Assembly (NCBI RefSeq): GCF_007997085.1 | Contig: NZ_VORR01000046.1 | Span: 1-33,207 of the forward strand | Direction of reading: 5' to 3' | Length of the DNA: 33,207 nt | Source of the DNA: Polaribacter sp. IC066 | GTDB taxonomy: Bacteria; Bacteroidota; Bacteroidia; Flavobacteriales; Flavobacteriaceae | In this document: one piece after another, positions 8,607 through 16,429 of the stretch | How positions within the stretch are numbered: position 1 is the first letter of the stretch | How the letters are laid out: each line of letters starts with the position of its first letter | Program-made: the position numbers and the translations under genes | Notes under the pieces: model-generated | Told to the model about the DNA's origin: nothing | Seen by the model: only the letters and a program-made list of their open reading frames with translations | Databases searched by the model: none

Positions 8607-9215
8607 ATGAAGAATGTGACCATCTACAACAGAATAAATATAGGATTCGCACTAACTATTGTGCTACTATTGGTTTTTGCGACGAATAGAATTGATAAAA
8701 ACCATTTTAATACGGTACAAAATGCAGTAACTACTTTACACACAGATAGAGTTGTTGCCCAAGATTTTATCTTTAAAATGAATACTATTGTTTATAAAAA
8801 ACAACTTCGTTTAATAGATGAAAGTCTTGTAAATAATACCTTAAATACAGAATTCTATTCGCTAATCGAAAACTTTGCTGAAACAAAACTAACGTATAAA
8901 GAAGCAGAAATTTTTAAGAGGTTACAAGAAAATTTTGAAACACTAACTGCATCAGAAAAAGAAGTCTCTAAAAGTACTTTAAATAAAAAAGCAATCATCC
9001 ATAATTTAAACATCATTAAGGCAGATTTAATTAAGTTGTCAGAAATTCAGATTTCTGAAAGCAAAAATTTAACAAGTTTTGCTCAAAAATCTTTAGATAC
9101 AAATAACTTAATGTCTAACTTTGAGATCGGTTTTATAATCTTTATAGGATTGTTACTCCAGTTTACTATATTTTACCGAGTAAAAAAGTCAAAAACCAAC
9201 GTAATTAATGATTAA
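8607..9215 (+). CDS. Membrane sensor subunit with periplasmic four-helix-bundle (MCP-type) domain
   Basis: The gene encodes 202 residues with one transmembrane helix near the N-terminus (about 12-28) and one near the C-terminus (about 171-191). They enclose an all-helical periplasmic region of about 140 residues that resembles the four-helix-bundle ligand domain of chemoreceptors (4HB_MCP). There is no HAMP, kinase or methyl-accepting domain: the protein ends about a dozen residues after the second helix (RVKKSKTNVIND). The histidine kinase gene starts 8 bases before this stop and lacks any membrane segment. The two products therefore probably form one split receptor, with this one sensing outside the cytoplasm. 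The ligand is unknown. Confidence 0.75.
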   Translation: MKNVTIYNRINIGFALTIVLLLVFATNRIDKNHFNTVQNAVTTLHTDRVVAQDFIFKMNTIVYKKQLRLIDESLVNNTLNTEFYSLIENFAETKLTYKEAEIFKRLQENFETLTASEKEVSKSTLNKKAIIHNLNIIKADLIKLSEIQISESKNLTSFAQKSLDTNNLMSNFEIGFIIFIGLLLQFTIFYRVKKSKTNVIND

Positions 9216-10302
9216 GACAGAAGCGGCCTTAAAAGAACGGATAAAAGAATTAACTTGTTTGTATGAGATTTCTTCTATAATTGGTGATGCAAGTGCTGAT
9301 TTTATTGAAGATACTTTAAATAATATTTTATTTAGTTTAAAAAAGGGATTTCAATTTCCTTTAGACACAAATATGACCATTAATACAGAAATATATAATA
9401 TTTCGACCACAGAAACGATCAATAAAAGTATTAGCATCAACGCAAATATCACCGTTTTTAAAGAGTTAAAAGGAACGCTTTTTGTCTGTCTTGACCCCCA
9501 TAAATATACCTTAAAAGACTTCTTACACGAAGAGCAGTTATTAATAGACAATATTGCGATAAAAGTTGGTGGTTTTTTAGAGCGCGTTGCCATTCAGCAA
9601 AATGAAACTTCATTAAAACGCCAAATGGAACATGCAGATCGTTTAAGCATTGTTGGAGAAATAACCGCTGGCATAGCTCACGAATTAAACACACCTTTGG
9701 CTAATATTTTAGGATTTGCAGAACTCTTAAAAGACTCTTTAAAAGGTTCGCTAAATGAAAAAAATGGTGACATCGATAAAATTATAGACAATGCCATTTA
9801 TTCTAGAGAAGTTGTAAAAAAACTAATGTTTTTTTCTTGTAAAATGCCACAAGAAATGCAACTTATAAATTTTGTACCCGTTATAAGAAATGCGATTAAG
9901 TTATTAGATGCTACCTTTAGAAAAGAAAACGTGAAGCCCATTATAAATATAAAAGGTGAAGATCTTTGGCTTAAAGCAGATTCTGTGCAAATAACTCAAA
10001 TTCTTTTTAACCTTTTAATGAATGCTATTTATTTTTCTCCAAAAAATGGTTTGGTCACGATACAAGCGAGTGAAACAAAAAAGAATATCGTTTTAAAAAT
10101 TTCTGACGAAGGCAAAGGATTTATAAAGGAGGACTTGCCTAAAATTTTTCAACCTTTTTTTTCAACCAAACCAATTGGTGATGGTGCTGGTTTGGGGTTA
10201 AGCGTTGTTCATGGCATTGTGTCTTCTCATAAAGGAAATATAAGTGCAAAAAATAATATTCATAAAGGTGCTGTTTTTACAGTAATACTTCCTAAAAATT
10301 AA
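9208..10302 (+). CDS. Soluble sensor histidine kinase
   Basis: The gene encodes 364 residues with no membrane segment. An N-terminal helix (ALKERIKELTCLYEISSIIG) leads into a GAF-like region to about residue 130. Then come the HisKA domain with the phospho-acceptor H158 in AGIAHELNTPL, and an HATPase domain with the N box (ILFNLLMNAIYFSP), G1 (ISDEGKGFI) and G2 (GAGLGLSVVHG). The F box is PKIFQPFFSTK. The start ATG at 9208 overlaps the sensor gene by 8 bases and the next gene begins 10 bases after the stop, so all three are translated from one transcript. The likely reaction is autophosphorylation on H158 and transfer to D56 of the NtrC-type partner. The input probably comes from the separate 8607-9215 membrane protein. 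Confidence 0.92.
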   Translation: MIKTEAALKERIKELTCLYEISSIIGDASADFIEDTLNNILFSLKKGFQFPLDTNMTINTEIYNISTTETINKSISINANITVFKELKGTLFVCLDPHKYTLKDFLHEEQLLIDNIAIKVGGFLERVAIQQNETSLKRQMEHADRLSIVGEITAGIAHELNTPLANILGFAELLKDSLKGSLNEKNGDIDKIIDNAIYSREVVKKLMFFSCKMPQEMQLINFVPVIRNAIKLLDATFRKENVKPIINIKGEDLWLKADSVQITQILFNLLMNAIYFSPKNGLVTIQASETKKNIVLKISDEGKGFIKEDLPKIFQPFFSTKPIGDGAGLGLSVVHGIVSSHKGNISAKNNIHKGAVFTVILPKN

Positions 10303-10312
10303 TTCGAAGAAT

Positions 10313-11641
10313 ATGCAATTACGTCAAGAAAATATTTTAGCAGTAGATGATGATATTCATATTCTAGAACTTTTACAACGCCATTTACAATCGTTTAATT
10401 ATCATGTTTACAAAGCTATTTCAGTAAAAGAAGCCGTAGAAATCTTGAGAGATACGCAAATAGATTTGTTAATAACAGACTTAAAAATGCCAGAAATAGA
10501 TGGCTTTGAGTTAATTAAGTTTGTTTCTGAAAATTACCCAGAAATACCTAAACTAATTGTTACAGGGTTTCCTTCTGTGCAAGATTCTTTGGCAGCTATA
10601 AAATCTGGTGTGGTAGATTATTTAACAAAACCATTTACTAAAGACGAATTAATAGTTGCTGTGGATAAATCTATCAATTCAAAAAAACAACTTGCTATAA
10701 ATTCGTCAAATTCAAGTCAAAATAATAAAAGTACCTACGGAGAAATTATTGGTAATTCAGAAAAAATTAATCATGTTATTCAAATAATTGAAAAAGTAAA
10801 AAACAATAAAGCCACCGTTTTTATAAAAGGAGAAAGTGGCACAGGAAAAGAATTAGTTGCGCGCGCTATTCACTATCAAGGTAAATATTCTAGAGCTCCT
10901 TTTATTGCCGTGAACTGCGGTGGCATTCCAGAAAATTTAATAGAAGCAGAATTATTTGGCTATACAAAAGGAGCATTTACGGGCGCAGATAAAGTAAGGG
11001 AAGGCTATTTTCAAGCTGCAAACGGAGGTACTATTTTTTTAGATGAAATTGGCAATGCTCCCAGATCTGTACAATCTAGATTATTACGAGTTTTACAGGA
11101 AAAAGAAGTTGTAAAAGTTGGTGCTCAAAAACCAGAAAAAATTGATGTAAGAATTGTAACGGCAACCAATAGCAATCTTCGAGAAATGATTAAAAACGAT
11201 ACGTTTAGAGAAGATTTATATTACAGACTTACCGTGGTAGAAATTGATGTAGCACCTTTAAGAGATCGAAAAGAAGACATTCCGTTATTGGTAGAAAAAT
11301 TTCTTCACAAATATGGCATCGAATACAAAGACCGTTTTATAAAAATAGCCCCAGAAGCCTCTAAAGTTTTAGAACGTTACCATTGGCCAGGTAACATTAG
11401 AGAGTTAGAGAATGTTATTCAAAGAGCCGTAATTATGTGCGATAAAGTAATAGAGATAAAACACCTTCCTGATACTTTAAAATTTAATATCGATTTCCCT
11501 AATGATGAATTAGTTTCTCTAAAAGAAATAGAAAAACGTCACGTCATCAAAATTTTAAATGCGACCAATAATAATAAAACAAAAGCCGCAGAGATTTTAG
11601 GAATTACACGCAAAACATTGCGCCAAAAATTAGAAAATTAA
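10313..11641 (+). CDS. NtrC-family sigma-54-dependent response regulator
   Basis: The gene encodes 442 residues with the full three-domain layout. The receiver domain has acidic pocket D12-D13 and phospho-acceptor D56 in LLITDLKMPEIDG. The central AAA+ domain has Walker A GESGTGKE at about 173-180, the sigma-54 contact loop GAFTGA in ELFGYTKGAFTGADK, Walker B GGTIFLDEIG, and the arginine-finger region REDLYYRL. The C-terminal Fis-type helix-turn-helix ends in KAAEILGITRKTLRQKLEN. It should activate sigma-54 promoters when phosphorylated by the kinase encoded 10 bases upstream. The GAFTGA loop is intact, so it can engage sigma-54. The targets are not evident, though a near sigma-54 match lies at 31254-31268. 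Confidence 0.95.
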   Translation: MQLRQENILAVDDDIHILELLQRHLQSFNYHVYKAISVKEAVEILRDTQIDLLITDLKMPEIDGFELIKFVSENYPEIPKLIVTGFPSVQDSLAAIKSGVVDYLTKPFTKDELIVAVDKSINSKKQLAINSSNSSQNNKSTYGEIIGNSEKINHVIQIIEKVKNNKATVFIKGESGTGKELVARAIHYQGKYSRAPFIAVNCGGIPENLIEAELFGYTKGAFTGADKVREGYFQAANGGTIFLDEIGNAPRSVQSRLLRVLQEKEVVKVGAQKPEKIDVRIVTATNSNLREMIKNDTFREDLYYRLTVVEIDVAPLRDRKEDIPLLVEKFLHKYGIEYKDRFIKIAPEASKVLERYHWPGNIRELENVIQRAVIMCDKVIEIKHLPDTLKFNIDFPNDELVSLKEIEKRHVIKILNATNNNKTKAAEILGITRKTLRQKLEN

Positions 11642-11690
11642 GTTGTTACATTTAAATCCAATCTGCTAAAATTAGAAAATTAAGTTGTTA
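11626..11690 (+). repeat. 23-bp perfect direct repeat covering the end of the regulator gene
   Basis: The 23 bases at 11626-11648, which contain the last codons (KLEN) and stop of the NtrC-type gene, recur exactly at 11668-11690 with a 42-base period. The second copy is outside the gene. This looks like a recent local duplication. I see no inverted structure that would make it a terminator. Confidence 0.8.
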
Positions 11691-11950
11691 TTCTTTATGC
11701 TTATAGAATATAGAATTTATAAACTCATAAAAACGATACATCAAAAATAGACGCTCTTGAATATACCTTTTCTCTTTTTAAACATTACAGAGTTGAAATT
11801 AGTTTTTTTGTAGAATCATTTTTTTTTGTATTGCAAATTAAAATTAATTTTATTTTTTTTAAAAAATCATCTTTACAAAACATGTAAATTAAAAATACTT
11901 GATACTTTGCTTTATCTCTAAAATCATTCGTTAAATTAATTTCTTATTCT
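11691..11950. other. Gene-free AT-rich region
   Basis: The region downstream of the signalling operon contains long T and A runs around 11810-11870 and no open frame worth calling. I found no convincing terminator for the operon here. A loose promoter-like box (TACTTTG, 11903-11909, one base short of the consensus) precedes the micro-ORF at 11951. Confidence 0.4.
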
Positions 11951-12121
11951 ATGTTGAAATCTCACAATATTCTCTTTTGGACAAGCGGATTTGCTCTAGG
12001 TCTAATGGTTTACGCCTATTTTTCTTGTCCCACTGGGAAGTGGCTATGCCAACCATGCTGTTAATTTCAGTTTTTATCGGAGTAAAAGGGTACAAGAAAA
12101 AGAAATCGCTAGAAAATCCCT
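11951..12121 (+). pseudogene. Possible frameshifted small two-helix membrane protein
   Basis: An ATG at 11951 opens a frame with an amphipathic start and a hydrophobic helix (MLKSHNILFW, then SGFALGLMVYAYF), ending in a stop at 12062-12064. A second frame overlapping from about 12017 continues with SHWEVAMPTMLLISVFIGV followed by a Lys-rich tail (KGYKKKKSLENP) and stops at 12121. Joined, they would give a 55-60-residue protein with two membrane helices and a basic cytosolic end. Broken, each half looks meaningless. I infer a single indel near 12023-12030. It could instead be chance, because the stretch is short, or a sequencing error. No family is recognised. Confidence 0.3.
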
Positions 12122-12218
12122 GATTAGGCCTAGCTGAAATTTGATATGTAAATACTCCGTTTTCTTCATGTAGATTTCAAATTGTAGATGCGTCTTAACC
12201 TTGACTAATTTTAAAGTA

Positions 12219-12250
12219 AAAGTTTTGCTCTTTAGATACCTGCAAAATTT
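12219..12250 (-). terminator. Weak hairpin at the 3' end of pncB
   Basis: On the minus strand AAAATTTTGC (12251-12242, touching the stop) can pair with GCAAAACTTT (12228-12219), with one mismatch and a 13-base loop, followed by TTACTTT. This is a weak terminator candidate. Confidence 0.3.
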
Positions 12251-13428
12251 TAATAGTTAACCATTCGTTTCGCTAATTCTATGGTCTCTAAATCTCCAGT
12301 ATGCTTCTCTTTTACATCACTTAATTTTACTACGTGTCTATCATTTATAGAAACCATCTTAATTACGATATTCAAAGCCTTTATGCCTAAGTCATTTGTT
12401 AAATGTGTACCGATTCCAAAAGAACACTTAATTCCAATATTTTTGCAGTATTTTTTTAATTCTATGGCTAAGTCTACATTAAGTCCGTCAGAAAATACTA
12501 TTGTTTTAGAGGTTGGGTCAATTCCAAGGTGTTTATAATGAGCTACAATTTTTTCCGTAAACTGAAATGGGTTTCCAGAATCATGCCGAACACCGTCGTA
12601 TAATTTTGCATAAAACGTATTAAAATCTTTAAGAAAAGCATCAAGACCAAAAGTGTCTGTAAGGGCTATGCCAAGTTCGCCTTGATATACTTTAACCCAA
12701 TCATCCATCATATTTTTATTAGCATAACTATATCCTTTTAGAGCAGCAATTCCGCTAATCCACTCATGAGCGTGAGTTCCTATTGGTTTGATATCTGTTA
12801 CCATTGCAATATGAACATTGGAAGTTCCTACCATAAAATGAGTGTCATTATCAAAAACTGAAAGTAAATCTTGCACTACTTCCAAATGATTGGCGTAAGA
12901 GTATCTTCTTCGGGTTCCAAAATCAGCAACCTTAACATCATTTTTATAAAACTTGGTACCCTTCTCAATATTGTTTTTTAATCTTTTTTCACGACTATGT
13001 ATTGGCTCGCCCGTAATTTGAAAATAAAGTTCTGAAACTATTGCCAAAAGAGGTACTTCCCACAGAATTGTTTTATACCAGTAGCCTGTAATCGTTAAAG
13101 TAAGTTCTCCGCCGTTTTGGGTAATTTCTATTTCAGACGAATCATAACGATATGATTTTAGCAAGTCGATGTATGTAGGTTTTAAATATCCTCCGCACTT
13201 TTTTGTAAGGAAGTTAGCTTCTGATTTTTGCAAAGATAATGATTCCATCTTTTTAAGTTCCTGTCGAAGTTTAAAGTCAAATCCATCAGGAAATGCTGTT
13301 TTTCCCCTGTTGATGAAATCGTACGTAACATATTCTCTTTGGAATAATTCAACAACGGCCTGTTGTTGCGTGAATTTATATAAGTCATTATCTAGTATAG
13401 ATTTTATAATTCCTACTTCTTGATTCAT
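12250..13428 (-). CDS. pncB: Nicotinate phosphoribosyltransferase
   Basis: The enzyme joins nicotinate and PRPP with ATP hydrolysis to give nicotinate mononucleotide, the first step of the Preiss-Handler NAD salvage pathway. The protein is 392 residues from ATG 13428. Signatures are ILDNDLYKFTQQQAV at the N-terminus, DFGTRRRYSYANH, the TSNVHIAM and IGTHAHEWISG segments, DTFGLDAFLKDF, RHDSGNPFQF, and KTIVFSDGLNVDLAIEL. An in-frame ATG lies further up at 13485, but the best promoter box (13451-13458) falls between the two. The proteins of this family begin close to the MNQEVGIIKS start, so 13428 is preferred. The gene stands alone and faces the NtrC operon. Confidence 0.95.
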   Translation of the reverse strand: MNQEVGIIKSILDNDLYKFTQQQAVVELFQREYVTYDFINRGKTAFPDGFDFKLRQELKKMESLSLQKSEANFLTKKCGGYLKPTYIDLLKSYRYDSSEIEITQNGGELTLTITGYWYKTILWEVPLLAIVSELYFQITGEPIHSREKRLKNNIEKGTKFYKNDVKVADFGTRRRYSYANHLEVVQDLLSVFDNDTHFMVGTSNVHIAMVTDIKPIGTHAHEWISGIAALKGYSYANKNMMDDWVKVYQGELGIALTDTFGLDAFLKDFNTFYAKLYDGVRHDSGNPFQFTEKIVAHYKHLGIDPTSKTIVFSDGLNVDLAIELKKYCKNIGIKCSFGIGTHLTNDLGIKALNIVIKMVSINDRHVVKLSDVKEKHTGDLETIELAKRMVNY

Positions 13429-13450
13429 GTATTTATATTTTGATGATACA

Positions 13451-13458
13451 CAAATATA
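13451..13458 (-). promoter_or_regulatory. Probable -7 promoter element (TATATTTG) of pncB
   Basis: On the minus strand TATATTTG fits TAnnTTTG exactly and lies 23 bases before the ATG at 13428. This implies a leader of about 15 bases and excludes the upstream in-frame ATG at 13485 as the main start. Confidence 0.55.
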
Positions 13459-13567
13459 ACAAATATGTTGCAAAATAGTGGGCATTGAGGTGTTGATGCT
13501 GGGTTAATAATGTTTGGTTTAAAGAAACACCAACTTCCATTACTTTTTTAAAGTTTATTTAAAAACA

Positions 13568-13580
13568 ATGCCGGTGGCAT
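13568..13580 (-). terminator. Weak hairpin that may end the SusCD-locus transcript
   Basis: ATGCC and GGCAT pair around a GGT loop. On the minus strand the hairpin is followed by TGTTTTT. It lies 149 bases past the last gene of the locus. Further inverted segments nearby (13594-13600 with 13617-13623, and 13582-13587 with 13609-13614) make the stretch hairpin-rich. Low certainty. Confidence 0.3.
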
Positions 13581-13728
13581 GGGCTTTCTATTTAATAAGA
13601 GTAATAAAAAAGCCATTCTTATTCATTCTTGTCGGATAAAAGACCCAAGATTACTTCGCTATTTTTCAAAATTGAGTTGCACTAAATAAATTATGTATCT
13701 CGAATAATGAAATTAAAAAATAAAAAAA

Positions 13729-15009
13729 TTACTGTTTAACAACTTTTAAAGTCTGCGTTTTTAATGCAGATTTTAATTTTAAATAATAAATTCCGCTACT
13801 TAAAGAAGCAGTCGATATGGTGTTATTTTTATCTAAAACAACAGGAATTAATTTCCCATTGATATCATATAAATTAATTGCCGTTATTTTTTCTAAAGCC
13901 TCTATTTGAATGCTTTCCCAAAACGGATTTGGATACACTTTTGCCACAAAACCTACATTATCTTCAATAGCTAAAGTACCACATTGTGGGTTTGTTCCTG
14001 ATACTCTTGCAAATATTCCGTTGCTCACAGACCAATTTTGCCAAACGCCACCGCTTCCCGTTTCCCAATTATTTAAATCAAAATAGTTTACACCACTTTC
14101 TGTTCCGGGAACTTTATATACTTTTACGGCTTCTCCTCCTCTATTCCAATCTAAAACATTGCCCGCTGAAATAGTTTCAGGCGCATAATTTGTAGTACAA
14201 TTTACTTGCAAGAAATATGCATATTCGTCATATTTTGGGTGTTCTCCGTATACATATGCTTTGCCATCTTCGCCAACACAAATTGCGGTATATTCATTCG
14301 CAGCAATACCAAAACCACGTTTATTATTGTCTTTTACAAAACGTGCTAAAAAAACAGTATGTCTTCCGTTTTGATCGCGTTCATCATAATGTGTATCGGT
14401 AATTACATCTTCCATAAATGGGATTTTCAAAAAATCATCATGCCCCAAAGTAACTCTTGGATGATAAGGATTTCCCTGCGCCACCGCGCTTGTAACGGTT
14501 CCGTTTTCCGCAGAAAAATAAGAGCTTCCTAAAATTGCCATTCCTGCACTTGTTCCGCCAATAACACCTTTTTTAGAGTTAATAAAATCATTTAACGCAG
14601 TTTCCATTTCATTGTCTTTAAAAAAACGTACATAATCATACTGATCTCCGCCAGCAAACCAAATTGCTTCGGCATCTGCTATTTTTTCTAACACATACGA
14701 ATCTGTTGCTCCCGCAACATTGTTAATTACAAAAGTGGTTACAGAATTTATGGTTACGCCTAAATCTGAATAAAAATAATCGTTATATCCATCACTTCCA
14801 GAAGCTCTTAACACCACAACATCTCCACCATCAGTCTGATTTAAAAACCATTTCATAGCATCGCTTTGCTCTGTTCTTCCACCCATTAAGCAAACACCAG
14901 CTTTATGATTTGTTTTTACGTCTTTAGAACTTCCTGTTTGGTATTCAACATAATTTTGAGAAAAAGAAAGTTGAACTATAAATAATAGTAGTAAAGTAAT
15001 TTTTTTCAT
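13729..15009 (-). CDS. Secreted cyanophycinase-like S51 peptidase with T9SS sorting domain
   Basis: The gene encodes 426 residues. A signal peptide (MKKITLLLLFIVQLSFSQ) is followed by a peptidase S51/cyanophycinase domain (about 35-290). The nucleophile is S154 in GGTSAGMAILG, the His is H207 in ITDTHYDER, and the acidic residue is E239 in AANEYTAI. The AGGDQ pocket motif is kept. Compared with true cyanophycinases, the Gln before the His is Thr and one Arg of the R-x-R-x-x-R pattern is Gln, so specificity may differ. Residues from about 353 on form a T9SS type A C-terminal domain (VYPNPFWESI, then LYDINGKL and SGIYYLKLKS), which routes the enzyme through the outer membrane to the surface or medium. 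It is the last gene of the SusCD locus, 97 bases after the M20 gene. Confidence 0.88.
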   Translation of the reverse strand: MKKITLLLLFIVQLSFSQNYVEYQTGSSKDVKTNHKAGVCLMGGRTEQSDAMKWFLNQTDGGDVVVLRASGSDGYNDYFYSDLGVTINSVTTFVINNVAGATDSYVLEKIADAEAIWFAGGDQYDYVRFFKDNEMETALNDFINSKKGVIGGTSAGMAILGSSYFSAENGTVTSAVAQGNPYHPRVTLGHDDFLKIPFMEDVITDTHYDERDQNGRHTVFLARFVKDNNKRGFGIAANEYTAICVGEDGKAYVYGEHPKYDEYAYFLQVNCTTNYAPETISAGNVLDWNRGGEAVKVYKVPGTESGVNYFDLNNWETGSGGVWQNWSVSNGIFARVSGTNPQCGTLAIEDNVGFVAKVYPNPFWESIQIEALEKITAINLYDINGKLIPVVLDKNNTISTASLSSGIYYLKLKSALKTQTLKVVKQ

Positions 15010-15106
15010 TATGATTTAATTTTTGAGATATGAATCAAAATTTATAAGACTAATTAGGTTTCAAATGCGCTCAACTAAACATACGTTAATAAATTTTTAA
15101 CCTAAT

Positions 15107-16420
15107 TTATTTTTTAGCCTTTAATAATCGGTACATTAAAACTGCTGTAATTTTCGCTTTTTGTGCAACCGAGTTTAAATTTCCTGTTTCGTTTATAGTG
15201 TGATCTCCAGAACCACCCGTTAAACCTAAACCATCAATTGCCATAGCTACATAACCAGAAGTAAAAGAAATGTCTGCAGCACCTGCATTTCTAGGATTTA
15301 CAGCTTCAACTTTGCCAAAACCTAAATCTTGACTCACCAAATTATACTGTTCTAATAACGCTAGATTTCCTTTTGTTTTCGCCAAAGGCGGATATGCTCC
15401 TTTTCCAAAAACAATTTTTGCAGTTGTATTCGGATAGTTATTGTTGATGATTTTCAGCATCGTTTCTTTTGCTTTTTCTAATTGCTTTGGAGAAACTGCT
15501 CTTAAATCACCATGAACAACAGCCGTTTGAGCCACTACATTATTTTTACCAAAAGTTGTTCCGCCAGTTTCATCTGCATCAATTTCTAAACTAGTACCGC
15601 CTAAAATAAAGCCAGGATTAAAGGTTAAATCTTTTTCGTTTGATAGTTGAAGATAAAACTCATTTAAAATTCTTGATGTTTCATAAATGGCTCCTGCTCC
15701 TATATCTTTCGTAAATATTTGTGAGGAGTGTGCTGGGTTTCCTGTGACGGTAAGTTTCCAACCTGCAGAACCTCTTCTAGAAACCACAATGGTTTCTGTT
15801 CTATTATCTCCGTTTTCAAAACCTAAAGCAATGTCTGCTCTTTTAGCGGCATCTATTAAATCTTTCTTTGACAATTCAATGGGATCTCCGCTTTTTTCCT
15901 CATCACCTGTCATAATAATTTCAATGGATGCGTCCTCTAAAAGTCCAGCTTCTTTTAAAGCTTTCATTGCTAAAATAATAATTACATCGCCACCTTTCAT
16001 ATCTGCAACACCGGGTCCTTTCATAATAGAATCATTTACCATGGTGTATTCTTGCAACGGACTATCTTCTTCAAAAACAGTATCTAAATGGCCAATCATT
16101 AAAATTTTTGGCCCTTTATTATTTCCTTTATGAATTGCAATTAAATGTCCTGCTCTATTATAGGATTTGCCAGAAGTTAATTTGGTTTCAAAACCCAAGG
16201 CATCTAATTCCGTTTTAAAAAGTTCACCAACTTTAATAACACCTTTAAAATTCATTGTTCCGCTATTGATATTTATGGCTTTTTTTAGCAATACAATAGC
16301 TTCATCTATATTTTTATCTACCGATTTAACAAGTCGTTTTTCTGTGCGGTTTTGTTGAGAAAAAACAAGCGTTGAAAAACATAAGAATAGTAAAAAAGAT
16401 ATTTTTTTAAATGTGAACAT
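15107..16420 (-). CDS. Exported M20-family zinc peptidase (carboxypeptidase G2-like)
   Basis: The gene encodes 437 residues with a signal peptide (MFTFKKISFLLFLCFSTLVFSQ) and no lipobox, so it is probably periplasmic. The metal and catalytic residues are all visible: His and Asp in MIGHLDTVF, Asp in VADMKGGD, the Glu pair in MTGDEEKSGD, an acidic ligand in LGFENGDN, and the final His in GSGDHTINE. The dimerisation domain carries NPAHSSQI. M20 relatives of this type release C-terminal amino acids, such as glutamate from folates, or split dipeptides. The natural substrate here is inferred only from its neighbours. It starts 9 bases after the lipoprotein cyanophycinase stop, so it is almost certainly in the same operon and may act on dipeptides released upstream. 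Confidence 0.9.
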   Translation of the reverse strand: MFTFKKISFLLFLCFSTLVFSQQNRTEKRLVKSVDKNIDEAIVLLKKAININSGTMNFKGVIKVGELFKTELDALGFETKLTSGKSYNRAGHLIAIHKGNNKGPKILMIGHLDTVFEEDSPLQEYTMVNDSIMKGPGVADMKGGDVIIILAMKALKEAGLLEDASIEIIMTGDEEKSGDPIELSKKDLIDAAKRADIALGFENGDNRTETIVVSRRGSAGWKLTVTGNPAHSSQIFTKDIGAGAIYETSRILNEFYLQLSNEKDLTFNPGFILGGTSLEIDADETGGTTFGKNNVVAQTAVVHGDLRAVSPKQLEKAKETMLKIINNNYPNTTAKIVFGKGAYPPLAKTKGNLALLEQYNLVSQDLGFGKVEAVNPRNAGAADISFTSGYVAMAIDGLGLTGGSGDHTINETGNLNSVAQKAKITAVLMYRLLKAKK

Positions 16421-16429
16421 AAAAAGTTT

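Noticed and set aside
13429..13485. N-terminal extension of pncB by 19 residues to an upstream ATG
   Set aside because: The best -7 promoter box (13451-13458) lies inside the extension and the family starts near MNQEVGI. The extension has an unlikely Cys/Tyr-rich sequence.
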